Assembly (NCBI GenBank): GCA_949825045.1
Contig: OX463807.1
Coordinates: 14,781,501-14,845,500, forward strand
Source of the DNA: Argyresthia goedartella
Lineage: Eukaryota > Arthropoda > Insecta > Lepidoptera > Argyresthiidae
Direction: 5' to 3'
DNA: 64,000 nucleotides
Part shown: one piece after another, positions 1 through 10,584 of the stretch
Numbering within the stretch: position 1 is the stretch's first letter
Layout: every line of letters starts with the position of its first letter
Made by a program: the position numbers and the translations under genes
Notes under the pieces: generated by a model
The model's input: only the letters and a program-made list of their open reading frames with translations
Databases searched by the model: none
Told to the model about the DNA's origin: nothing

Positions 1-1
1 T

Positions 2-640
2 TGATTTCATTCACCAAATCAGCTGCATATATAATAAATAATAGAGGCCCTAAGATGGAACCCTGTGGAACACCCCGCAAAACTGGCTTTGGATCCGAGT
101 ACAAGGCACCACCACTGTCATTGGTCAGCTTAACATATTGGAAGCGTTGGTAGAGATAACTTTCAAACCATCCCACAGATAATGCATCCAGCCCATAGTA
201 ACGCAATTTCGACAGCAACAAGGTCGGGCTAATGCAGTCAAATGCACGGCTATAATCTAGTAGTGTAAGAATAGTAGCCTTACCTACATCGATATTACTC
301 AAAATGTTATCAACAACATCAACCAACGCAGTAGTTGTGCCCCGCCCCCTTCGGAAACCTGACTGGAGGTCAGGCAAAATATTAGAGTCTTCTATATATT
401 TGTAAAATAGGGCATGCACCAGTTTTCCCAGCACTTTTGAAAGGAAGGGAAGCAAACTAATAGGTCTAAGTTCCTTGAGATTGGACGGGTTATCGACTTT
501 AGGAAAAGGCATTACTATTGCTTTTTTCCATTGCTTGGGTACTATGCCGCTAGTAATTGACCTATTTATAATCGAGGTTATAACGCTTACGCTAACGCAT
601 GTTAGGTAATACAAAATTGAAAAACCATCAGAAAAATCAA
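2..640 (-). pseudogene. non-LTR retrotransposon reverse transcriptase fragment
   Basis: The minus strand reads open through the central reverse transcriptase domain of a non-LTR retrotransposon. Visible in order are SDGFS, the PKQWKKAIVMPFPK block, RPISLLPFLSKVLGK, the SGFRRGRGTTTAL block, the catalytic LLDYSRAFDCI and the GVPQGSILGPLLF block. The YADD catalytic motif would lie beyond the left window edge, so the copy continues outside. The 5' side fades into non-coding sequence at about 640-700, which suggests 5' truncation. In an intact element the enzyme copies its own RNA at a nicked chromosomal target. The clade (Jockey/CR1-like) is inferred from general motif style only. Confidence 0.85.
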
Positions 641-699
641 CCCTTTGTTCAAGTAGACTCTGTTGGCTGCGAGGTACCTACCAATGATTTTAAAATTGG

Positions 700-2160
700 T
701 ATGCAATCAGACATATCGTTAGAGCAAATATCTGATAAGTTTAACAAGAAGCTGTTGTGTGACACAACAAGAAAATCAAGCCTTTGGAAATGGATTAAGG
801 TAGTTAGTTTTGACATTTACCTGACAAAAATAAAGGATTCCATCGGCAAGCTTAGGAAAACCAAAAATCACATTTTTTTTAAGTAATATCAAGCAATGTT
901 TCTTTGTGGGATTCTAAACGAACACTGTACTTATACCATGTACGTATACGAACATGTACTGTAATGGACACCCTGCGTTCCCACGGCGGGCTCACGCTGA
1001 CGTAGGTGTCCGGCTCTCGGAATCTCTTACCTTAATCAGCATAATTGCAATAAAAGTACAGTCAACAGCACATGTAGGTTAACAACTTTGATTAAATTTG
1101 GTTTATTATTTAGCCAAATATACATGTACCGTGTTATCATAAAAAGTTAGACATCGATTTCAGCACTTGTTTTGAAGTGATGAACAAGAATTTGTAATAT
1201 CTATTAGCTACCAGCTGTAGCCTACTACTTCACTCGCATCTGGTTATGAACCCAAATATAGTACCAAAATCATAAGATACATATAATGATTGTTATCAGT
1301 AATTGATGCAAAAAAGTTGCATTTGTCAGCCAGGAAAAAAACAAGGTAAGTACCTATATCGGTATAGTTAGTCCCAACTTAACCCTTAAATGCATGATGT
1401 TTTCTTTTTTGATGATAAATACTTAATTATATATACTTAATAACTTAAAAAATACTTGAAAAATCTTACCTAATCTTTTCTTTTTTTCAAACTCCCTAAG
1501 AACCTATTATTTTAATTTATTTTTTGTATGTGTGGACAAAATTAAAAAGTTAAGTTGACAACAAGTTTCATTTATTTTAAATTTAATTAAAAAAAAAAAA
1601 TATAGCGATTTTAAAAAATATATCAATTTTACCTTTTTTTTTTCTCTGCGATCAAATTTTCGACCTTTCATAACATTGATTGATTTATGAAATTATGTTT
1701 TTTTTTTCATATTTTTTATGTTTTTCTCCACTTTAATATACAATAGTATATTTAACAAAGAATTAAGACACATATAAATTACTTATTTATTTTTTATTGT
1801 TTTTTTTTTTTTCGTTGTATCATTTTCGATACAAGTTGCATTTAAGGGTTAAACCTAACTAAAATAGAAGACGTAAGCTGCATAATAATATAATCCTAAG
1901 TCGTTATGATACATGAGCTTGTGATGATGAAACGTTGTAATCGATACCTAAGAATCACACGGTTTTAAACCTTAGTTAGCAGTTTTAACACTAGTCAGGG
2001 ATACTCAATATTAGGTATTCTTTGGAAAGTTTATTGAATGAGTTTTGCATAGATATCAATTTGATCGTCACATGTTTTGTGTAATACGGTAAAAGGTTGA
2101 CAACCATTGCTTTTTTATTGTAGTCATCAAAAAAATATATATAAAATGACCGAATTTATT
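700..2160. other. AT-rich intergenic DNA, no gene seen
   Basis: Very AT-rich sequence with long T and A runs, especially at 1440-1850. I see no exon-like reading frame, RNA gene or clear repeat structure. A short GC-richer stretch at 960-1030 has no recognised identity. Confidence 0.5.
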
Positions 2161-2261
2161 ACAAAAAAGTTATAATTTCTTCGGCGAGCGTGAAACATCA
2201 ACCTTCTAAAGTGCAGTAAAATAAAGTGCAGTAGTGAAATCTCATCAGAGGAACAGCAAAA

Positions 2262-3589
2262 ATGTTCGTAAGTTTTTTTATTTTTATTGTCCTAACCCTA
2301 CAGTCTCAACTCAATGGTATCTACGCTTAATTATAGTCGTCTCGGTACTAGACTAATGTAGTTCTATGGAGACCACTAGAACTCATCACACATAGCGAGC
2401 GATCGTATCATTATCTTATGTGGAGACTGCAGGGCGTGGTTAACTCAGTTAGCAGTAGCCGTGCCTACTTTTGTTGGGGGAGTCTCTGGGTTCGAAACCT
2501 GGTATAGAGAATCTAAGTAAGACCTCATGTATAGATATAATAATATTAGACGAACCCAATGTTTGTAAATTACGAGTATGTACTATAAGTATTTGTGTCT
2601 GTACGTCTAGTATAATACCAACAAAATGAAGGAAAAGAAAATGTTTAGAGAGTGTGAGAGTGAGATTAAATTAAACTATGATATTTGTGATCGTAGTTTT
2701 TGTTTGTATTTGACTTTTTTTTTTTTTATAACCAGGTCTGACACCGAGAACGAAACCCTCACCCCCAACATCAGCGAGAAGCAGTGGCGCCAGCAAAGAG
2801 CAAACTCGTTACTGAATTTAGATTCAGAAGACGAGGATCACCACTCGTATGTATTTTTATGTGTAGTGTGTCTCACTCCTAGTAAAAGATCGTCCCACTC
2901 TCAAATATTTTTAAATAAGTTGTGTTTTCATAAAATCAATACTTACATTATTTCCACCACCACTCGGTTGATAACAGCCTTATCTAAATTGCATTTCTAA
3001 ATCGAGATGAGTAATTTTGATGCATTGCCACTAATATAATATTGTTTATCATTTCAGGAAGGGTACGACTAAATCACCTAAGGAGACAAAGAAACGTAAG
3101 GTGGCAGCGGCAAACACGAGCGGTGGAGGTAGTGCGAGTCGCGACGCAAAGCAAAAGAAGAGCGGCGGTAGCAGCACGTCAGCGACAGCATCAACATCGC
3201 GCACGTCAGCGACAGCATCAAGTCGTGCTACCTCCGGAGGGAAATTTACTCTCACCGAATTGTTTGGGGAAGAAGAGGATGCAACAACGATAGCTGAAGC
3301 TAAGGTGAGTCTGCTCAAGTCGGTGCTCTGGCGCCGCGTCGCAGGTGGACTATTAAAACGCAGCGAAGATCTCGAGGGAAACTTATTTGTAGAGTTAAGG
3401 GTCTACAATAAAGCTGACATTATAAATGTGAAAGCGCACCAACGCTACTGGAAGGCAGCTGTCAATCTGAGATATCAGGTTGATGACAGCGCACCGGAGC
3501 TGGATGCACTCCACACATTTATAAAGTTGGCTAAAGCCAAATTTACCCACGAGGGTACCTTCCAACTCGATAATGTCAAATATGAATAA
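2262..3589 (+). CDS. unknown spliced gene left of the Maverick polymerase (gene A)
   Basis: I do not recognise this gene. Exon 2736-2846 ends at a GTATGT donor and joins in phase to an exon starting at 3058 behind TTTCAG; the codon TC|G is completed across the junction. The joined frame runs open to a TAA at 3589. It gives an acidic stretch (LDSEDEDHH), a basic nuclear-localisation-like KETKKRKV, a Ser/Ala/Thr-rich linker, then a better-ordered C-terminal part starting GGKFTLTELFGEEED and ending in QLDNVKYE. The start is unsettled. An ATG at 2262 is followed at once by a GTAAGT donor, but it fits the next exon in phase only if the AG at 2747-2748 is used instead of the one behind the T-rich tract at 2735. 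A GTGAGT donor also lies inside the open frame at 3305, so a shorter spliced form is possible. It ends 136 bases before the polymerase ORF, so it may be element-borne or a host gene at the insertion site. Confidence 0.5.
2433..2620 (+). repeat. SINE with tRNA-like head, in an intron of gene A
   Basis: A tRNA-like head is visible with an A-box-like TGGTTAACTCAGTTAGCAG and a perfect B box GGTTCGAAACC. An AT-rich body follows. It sits just upstream of the exon at 2736. The length of the body is a guess because no second copy is in the window. Confidence 0.6.
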
Positions 3590-3725
3590 GCCTTTTATTA
3601 TTGAAATTGATTTAATGATAAGTTAAGAATCAGATGAATACATTTACATGTACGCACATATAAACGGTGAACATTGCATCATTTTAAACATTTTGATTTC
3701 TTAAAATACAATCCTATAATTCAAC

Positions 3726-6700
3726 ATGCCAGGTAAAGACATATTTTGTGAAGTTTGTGACAAGTCCATTAAAAGTAAAGGGTTTTCTGCACATCTTAGA
3801 AGTACTATTCATAAAAATAATAGTTTGGTTGAAGTCAGCACCAATATTTCAAAAATCAACAGTGCATTTAGGAACCGTATAGCTTCGTATCGAGTTCATT
3901 CTAATGAACAACTGTTGGAGGGTTCTGAGTACGACCCAAGTGCGAACCACGACCTACCGATTGAATATATCGTTCACCTGCGCCGCTACGTTAGACAAAT
4001 CATTGACGCAAAAGTAGCTTCTTATCATACAGTGAAAGTTAACATTGAGTTTTTTGCTCAATTTTATTTACCAAGAAACGATGCAACAGAAATAAAGTCA
4101 TTTGCTACAGAAAATATAGTATTTCTTACAAACAATGATTTCAATGACATCTACAATAGAGTTATAAATATAATTCAACAAAGATTAGTGAATTTCAAGA
4201 CCGAGAAAGTGGATGGTCTTTTTTAAATAATTTGTACCTAGAGGTAAATGTAAACAAGTACATTCCATTACGAGGATCAAGCTACATTGAGTTACCTAAG
4301 TTAATCAAAAATAAATGGGCTTGCATTAACATCAAAAGTTATGACAATTTTTGTTTCTTGTGGAGTGTAATGGCTGCTTTGTTTCCAGCAAAAAAAATGC
4401 AGATAGAGTCACGTCTTAACCCCATTACAGAAAAATTCTCAATACGAATAATATGACGTTCCCCGTGTCAATTTTAGATATAAAACTTTTTGAAAAAAAT
4501 AATTAAAAGATAAGCTTAAATGTATATGGTCTAAAAAATAAGAAACATATTATCGGTCCACTGTTTAAAACAGCAAGAAAAAGAGAAATACACATTAATT
4601 TGTTATATTTTGAAAACGGTGCGAAATCACATTACTGTTGGATACGTAACCTTGGTCGCTTACTTCGCTCTCAAACAACAAAACATCATGGTAAAATTTA
4701 TTTCTGTGACGAATGTCTCATATTTTTAACGACGATGTAAAGCTTAACTCTCACGTTTGTGGTGGTGTCTCTACTCGACTCCCAAAAGAAGGTACCTTTA
4801 CACAGTTTACTCACTTTGAACGGATGCAATGTTTACCGTTTACTATATACGCGGATTTCGAATCCTTTTTAGAACCTTTACCTATAACAAATGATAATAA
4901 AGGGTTCAATGGAACGATTTCAACTCATAAACACGTACCTGCTGCTTTTGGATACTATATTGTTAGTTCATAAAAATAGAACATACCGAGGACCTAATAG
5001 CGATAAGATATTTTTGGAATATTTGCAGCATGACGTTTCAAGAATACATTCAATATTAAAAAAGGAAGTCCCTATGGAATTTAACGAAAATGATAATGAA
5101 ACTTATAAAAATGCAAAATTTTGTCATATTTGCTCTGAAATATTACTAGATGACCGTGTGAGAGATCACTGTCACTTGACAGGGCGTTACCATGGTGCGG
5201 CGCATTCTTACTGCAACATTCGGTTTGTTGTACCTAAATTTGTCCCAGTATTTTTCCATAATTTATCAGGGTACGACAGTCATTTATTTATTAAACAGTT
5301 AGGAGAAACCTGTGGTCCTATAAAAGTTATTGCAAAAAATAAAGAAAAATATATCTCTTTCACGAAATTTTTCAGAGATCAAACAAATAATGAATTTGTG
5401 GCTGTTCGTTTTGTTGATTCATTTAACTTTTTGTCTACAAGTTTGGATAAGTTATGTGATAATCTCAATACTGAGGATTTTATTCATTTAAAAAAGTATT
5501 TTCCAGAAGGTAAATGTTTTGATTTAATGCGACGTAAAGGTGTTTATCCTTATGAACACGTAAGAGGGTGGAAATCATACAAGGAGAATAGTCTTCCCGA
5601 AAAAAGCAAATTCTTCAGTACCTTGACTAGTGAACATATTACTGACTTGGACTACCAGCATGCTATAAAAGTTTGGGACACTTTCAATATAGTCGACATG
5701 GGGGAGTATACCGACCTATACCTCATGTCGGATGTTATCTTTTTGGCTGATATTTTTGAGAAATTTCGAAAGGCTTGTATGGATAACTATAGGTTAGATC
5801 CGACGTTTTACATTACAGCACCTAGTTTAAGCTTTGACGCTATGTTACTTAAAACAAAAGTTAAGTTGGAACTAATTAGTGACTTAGAAATATATCGAAT
5901 GATTCAAAGTGGTATACGAGGCGGAGTTTGTTTGTGTTCCAATCGTTATGCAAAAGCAAATAATAAATACTTACCAAATTATGACCCAAGTAAAGTTGAA
6001 AAGCATTTGCTATACATTGATTGTAATAATTTATATGGTTATGCTATGTGCGGTTATTTACCATGTTCGGATTTTAAAATGATGACTAAAACTGATGTAG
6101 ACATACTAGATATTCAATGTATTCCTCATGATTCTCAATTTGGTAATATACTAGAAGTAGATTTAGAATACCCAGAGCACTTACATGATCTGCATAATGA
6201 TTTACCTTTTTGCCCACAAAATTTTATTCCTCCTGGTTCGAAAACATCAAAATTGATACCAAACTTGTACGATAAATTTCGTTATGTTATTCACTACACA
6301 CATTTACAAACGTGTTTGAAACATGGATTAATATTAAACAATATTTATAGAGTCATTCAATTCAAACAAAGTCCTTTTCTCAAAAAATACATTGATTTGA
6401 ATACAGCTTTACGAAAAACTGCAAAATCTCAATTCGAGCAAGACTTTTTAAATGATTGAATAACAGTATATTTGGGAAAACATTAGAAAATGTAGAAAAA
6501 CGCGTAGATATAAAATTAGTAAATAAATGGAGTGATAATTCAAACAAAACAAAAAAATCATTTGCAGCAGATCTACTGATTGCAAAACCCAATTTCCACA
6601 GTGTATCAATTTTTTCAGAAAATTTCGTTGCCATTCAGATGAAACCTGACAATGTACTTTTGAATAAACCCATCTACATAGGTTTTACTGTTTTAGAGTT

Positions 6701-7257
6701 GTCAAAAAGTCACATGTATGAATTTAACTATGAAGTCATGAAACCATTTTATAAGGATAAAATTAATATATGTTACACAGATACTGATAGCTTTCTATAT
6801 TCAATAGAGACGAATGATGTTTATTGCAGACATAAGGAATACATTTCATCATTACTTTGACACAAGCAACTACCCTGACAATAATATTAATGGAATAATA
6901 CCTAAAAATAACAAAATTCCAGGGTTATTCAAAGACGAGCTTGGTGGTCAAAATATTGAAGACTTTATAGGTTTGCGATCCAAACTTTAGTGTATTAAAT
7001 CAACTAAAGGTGTTACCAAAAAAGCTAAAGGTATCAAAAAGGCTGCAGTTCGTAGTTTAAATTTATCTGACTACAAAAGAGTTTTAGAAACAGGTGAAAT
7101 AGTACGACGAAAAAATGTGTTTTTGAAATCATTACAACATCAGATTTTCACCAAGGAACTAAATAAAGTTGCTCTTTCATCGAATGATGATAAACGTATA
7201 GTTTTAATTAATAAGATTGCGACAATGTCTTGGGGTCATTTCCAATCTTTGTTTTAA
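3726..7257 (+). pseudogene. Maverick/Polinton protein-primed family B DNA polymerase, broken
   Basis: This is the replicative polymerase of the element. The first segment (3726-4226) starts with a C2H2-like finger (CEVCDKSIKSKGFSAHLRS). Next come a block with NKYIPLRGSSYIELPK, a CDEC zinc-binding stretch and exonuclease motif I (YADFESF, near 4850). An endonuclease-VII-like zinc motif follows (CHIC, then RDHCHLTGRYHG, 5122-5210). The polymerase palm shows motif A DCNNLYGYAM, the NNS-FG region of motif B, and motif C YTDTDS near 6778. The frame shifts near 4226, 4456, 4700, 4975, 6450 and 6840, and an in-frame TAG lies near 6988, so no full protein can be made. The end reads WGHFQSLF before TAA. 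Family B polymerases with these extras are typical of arthropod Mavericks and adintoviruses. Catalytic residues survive, which suggests moderate age. Confidence 0.93.
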
Positions 7258-8034
7258 AATTAAATGTTAGTTATAAGGTTGGTATGCTGTATTGCATAAT
7301 GATCGATGTGGGTGGTCATTGTTTTGTTTATTGATAAAATTAATGTAGATCCTTATATTGTTATAGATTTAATAAATGTTCTTAAAGCTATAAGTTTGTT
7401 TTATTTAACACCTTATATATAAACCTTTGATATTAACAACTAATATAATGTTATTATGACGTTTAGTGAGCTTAGTTCCCCTTTTGGTTTAGCGCGTTTG
7501 ACTTCAAAATCGCTTCCATTGCATATTTATTTGTGAGTCTCACGCATCGGGTTTCATTAAGTAGTTGAGTATAACATTTTGATGAGCAGGTGGAATATGA
7601 TCCATTTTGTGAAATAATGACTACCGGTGCCTTACACGTTTCATTCACGCCGACGAGATCAAAAAAAAATACACGTGTTCGAATACCAGCTTTAATTTTG
7701 GTAAGTAAGCTCTGAGTAATGTTCTGGTTCTAATTATATTTTTTTAGGATTCGTACCCAAAGGTAAAAACTGGACCCTATTACTGAGACTTGGATATCCG
7801 TCCGTCTGTCACCAGACATCTATTTTATAACATAGCATAGCGTCACGCCTTTTCCCATACGGGGTGGTAGAGGAACAACTGTGCCCACTTTCAGCCAGTG
7901 ATTCAATACTCCATTTTTCGTGACAGGGGGTTAGTCAATCGCCGCAGTTATGGAGCAATGAAGGTTTCCTCACGATGATTTCCATCATCGTTAGAGTGTC
8001 CGTCCATTTTATAACACGTATTTTTTTTTTTCAG
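7258..8034 (+). other. spacer and putative leader intron of gene B with Lepidoptera-type repeat scraps
   Basis: There is no polymerase-like coding after 7257. A GTAAGT donor at 7701 and a T-rich acceptor ending at 8034 could bound a leader intron for gene B. Inside it, 7758-7835 resembles the block with GGACCCTATTACT that recurs at 59.9 kb. The stretch 7840-7965 resembles the 3' part of a widespread lepidopteran SINE (GTCACGCCTTTT), which recurs at 61.69 kb. The promoter is not identified. Confidence 0.45.
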
Positions 8035-8664
8035 AATAATGACAGAGGACATGAACCCATATTACTACGTGCAGAATATGTTAGCTGGATATGACAGCGA
8101 TGTGCAGGAAGTTCCCCCTGTTCCGGCTTTACCGCTACCTCCTCTCACAGATATAAAGACGAAATCTCCAAGTAGACCTAGGAAGAGGTCTTCTGTGGAG
8201 GATGGTGGATCATTCGTGATGTGTAAGCAGCCACGAAAAGGATTACGACTTATTAAGATCCAGGTGAAGTTTCTATTAAACTTATATCATTAATACATAA
8301 TTATCTCTTTTATCTATTTAATAATTCATGTACTTGAGCCACTGTTGTGCATCCGTTTTAAATGTTTTTGTTGTATAGTTTACAAAATGCATTGTTAATG
8401 TAATTTATATTTTTGTTGTTTATAATTTATGTGTGTAACTGTGTACCATGTTTACGGAATAAATGATTTATCTTTCTATCTTATCAGGTGTTCGACCTCG
8501 TGGAGCAACACAGCGCAAGCAGCAGCAACCAGTCAACGTTGCAGCCGGGGATGGAGCCTATTGTGAGCGCTCAGCACATCATGTTAGATCCAATTGACCA
8601 AATTATGGACATGACAGATAATCTTGTTAAGAAAATTGCGAAAAGGATAAGCGATAGTTATTAA
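8035..8664 (+). CDS. unknown two-exon gene between polymerase and ATPase (gene B)
   Basis: I do not recognise this gene. Exon 8035-8263 follows a T-rich CAG acceptor; its ATG at 8039 lies four bases in, so the upstream exon would be non-coding. The exon ends CAG|GTGAAG and joins in phase 0 to 8488-8664 behind TTATCAG, ending at TAA. The product would be about 133 residues. It has an N-terminal MTEDMNPYYYVQNMLAGYD, a proline-rich stretch VPPVPALPLPPL, a basic nuclear-localisation-like SPSRPRKRSS, then a C-terminal part with IDQIMDMTDNLVKKIAKRI that looks helical. It is intact and lies inside the Maverick gene string, in the same orientation. Introns are unusual for Maverick genes, so it may be a captured or regulatory gene. 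Its function is unknown. Confidence 0.5.
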
Positions 8665-9113
8665 AAAAAAATGTTGTTATTTCTAGTGATAGGTTAGTTT
8701 GTAATTTTGTTAAATTTTGTACATTAAAACCTTTACACCTAAGTCTCAAATATTATATACAGCTTATATCTTAAAATACTTTGTTTTTTATTTTTGATTT
8801 AGGTAAGGTAGGTATATGAGGAGTAACTAAAAACGTTATTTGTCCATCAAATATGGAGTCGAGATAAATGTACTCAAATCATAGTAACCATAGAAAATAA
8901 CAAGTTACCTATAATTTTTAAACAAAATGATATTTTTGTGACTTATCATGTTTTGAAAGTTACCATACAAATTATCGTCCAACCCCACAACATATTTCAT
9001 GTCCTGAAACTGTAGTGCACAAATAAGTCCTACCTTTAAATTCTATGATAAATTGCTGAGAAAGTCATTGTATTCTAAACAGTCACAGAGTATGAACCTT
9101 ACACTTATTCAAG
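8665..9113. other. AT-rich spacer before the ATPase gene
   Basis: AT-rich sequence with nothing recognised. It would hold the polyadenylation region of gene B and any promoter of the ATPase gene; no clear signal can be assigned. Confidence 0.4.
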
Positions 9114-9800
9114 ATGAGGTTTGTAAAACAGAAAAATTCACTGGAACTTCACAAATATAGTTTTAAAAATATAAAAGAAGAAAGAAGGCACGGCTCTCTT
9201 CTACCAAACTCAATTCGTTGTATTATTTGTGGTCCATCTAACTGCCTTAAAACCAATTTGATGATAGGTCTCTTACTCCATGAAAATGGACTCTGCTTTA
9301 AAAATGTTTACGTTTACTGTAAAACCTTATTTCAACCTAAATATTTATATTTAGAACATGTATTTAGTTTAGTTCCATCGATTGGATTCACAAAATATCA
9401 TGACAAAGAAGACGTTTTGAAGCCACAAAATGCGCTACCTAATTCAATCATTATATTTGATGATGTCGCATGTGAAAATCAAACCAGTATAAGAGACTAC
9501 TTTGCTATGGGAAGACATAAAAATATAGATTCTTTTTACCTCAATGAAACTTATAGTAAAGTACCCAAACAACTTATAAGTGATAATGCTAATCTTATTG
9601 TACTGTTCAAGCAGGATGAGATAAATATGAAACATGTTTACGATGAACACGTCAATGTTGACATGGGTTGGAATGATTTTAGAAAAATGTGTTCCAAAAT
9701 TTGGAGGGAACCATATAATTATCTTGTCATTAACAAAGATTGTGAAAAAAATAAAGGTTGTTATAGGATGAAATTCGATACCTTTATTGTTGAAAAATAA
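9114..9800 (+). CDS. Maverick genome-packaging ATPase (FtsK/HerA type), intact
   Basis: This encodes an ATPase that in capsid-forming Mavericks and related viruses is thought to drive DNA into the particle. The 228-residue frame is uninterrupted. The P-loop is at residues 40-47 (GPSNCLKT); most relatives I know have Gly where this has Leu45. Walker B is IIIFDD at residues 112-117, just after ALPNS. An arginine/asparagine-rich sensor region (AMGRHKN) follows. The start at 9114 is chosen because it is the first in-frame ATG and places the P-loop at the usual distance from the N terminus. It follows gene B and precedes the conserved accessory ORF on the same strand. Unlike most neighbours it carries no frameshift or stop. 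Confidence 0.88.
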   Translation: MRFVKQKNSLELHKYSFKNIKEERRHGSLLPNSIRCIICGPSNCLKTNLMIGLLLHENGLCFKNVYVYCKTLFQPKYLYLEHVFSLVPSIGFTKYHDKEDVLKPQNALPNSIIIFDDVACENQTSIRDYFAMGRHKNIDSFYLNETYSKVPKQLISDNANLIVLFKQDEINMKHVYDEHVNVDMGWNDFRKMCSKIWREPYNYLVINKDCEKNKGCYRMKFDTFIVEK

Positions 9801-9880
9801 AAGTGTTATTTTGTATTTATGTTTTGAAAACCTACAATTTCTTCACTAATGCAAGTGGTGTTGTGGAGACAAGACACAAA

Positions 9881-10584
9881 ATGCAGCTAGAAAAGACGTT
9901 AAAAAAAGAGATTGTTAAATCTGCTGATGCAGTTAGAAGAAAAGTAAAACAGATTAAAGAACTTAGCGACAACAATAATTTAGCTTTACAGACAATGTTT
10001 AAACCAATTACTGATTCATTAAATCAGATTTCTGAAAAACAAGTATCAAAAGAATATACAGATGGAAACACTCGTGCAAAAAAAACACTTAAGCTGAAAA
10101 TCAAAAAACGTAAACACAGCAACTCTATCTAACTTTAGATGATTTTAATGTCAGTGATAGTGATATAGTACAAGAAAAGACAATGTTTGAAAATCCACCA
10201 GAAAAAGACAATTCAAGTGAATCAGAAACCGAAATCAATCAATCTAATGTATCTAATATTTCATACAACACTGCTACAGATACTGATAATAGTCCTAACA
10301 GCTCCCTAACTTACTCAATCAGTTCCAATGTTTACCAAGATGTTCCCTTTGGTGTAAGAGTTGTTCGCGGGAAACATATGTTAGGATCTTGTAGAGTCAT
10401 AATAAAAGACAAGTTTTTTATCATCAATGGAACCAAGTATGAAGAAACACCCGGTTTGAAAGAGTTGTAATTTAAGAAATCTCCTGATATGAACCAAGGG
10501 GATATGGAAAACTATAAACAATTACAATTGGTCACTAATGCGCATCGATTCGATCGATGCGATTTTGATTCAACGAAACCCATG
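9881..10584 (+). pseudogene. conserved arthropod Maverick protein (DUF8207-like), broken and truncated
   Basis: The likely start is ATG 9881, opening a lysine-rich, coiled-coil-like N terminus (KKEIVKSADAVRRKVKQIKE). One frame ends at 10132 after a lysine-rich stretch. The adjoining frame continues from about 10139 through an acidic Ser/Asn-rich linker into a conserved core, FGVRVVRGKHMLGSC, then the NGTKYEETPGLKEL block, followed by an in-frame TAA at 10468. The core then continues recognisably as KKSPDMNQ and LVTNAHR before the non-LTR insertion at 10585. From memory this core matches a family annotated in insect Mavericks as DUF8207; its function is unknown. Its C-terminal end is missing, apparently lost together with the N terminus of the integrase. 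Confidence 0.7.

Noticed and set aside
599..886. 95-codon plus-strand frame beside the left-edge reverse transcriptase
   Set aside because: It overlaps the fading 5' part of the minus-strand RT fragment, has no known domain, and is best explained as an antisense shadow.
3049..3318. Minus-strand 89-codon frame over gene A
   Set aside because: Composition mirrors the Ser/Ala-rich plus-strand coding, so it is an antisense shadow.
2736..8664. Genes A and B as two halves of one host gene interrupted by the Maverick polymerase
   Set aside because: The GTGAGT donor at 3305 leaves phase 0, whereas the exon at 8035 is read one base later from its own ATG. Joining them hits an early stop. The Maverick also continues beyond gene B.
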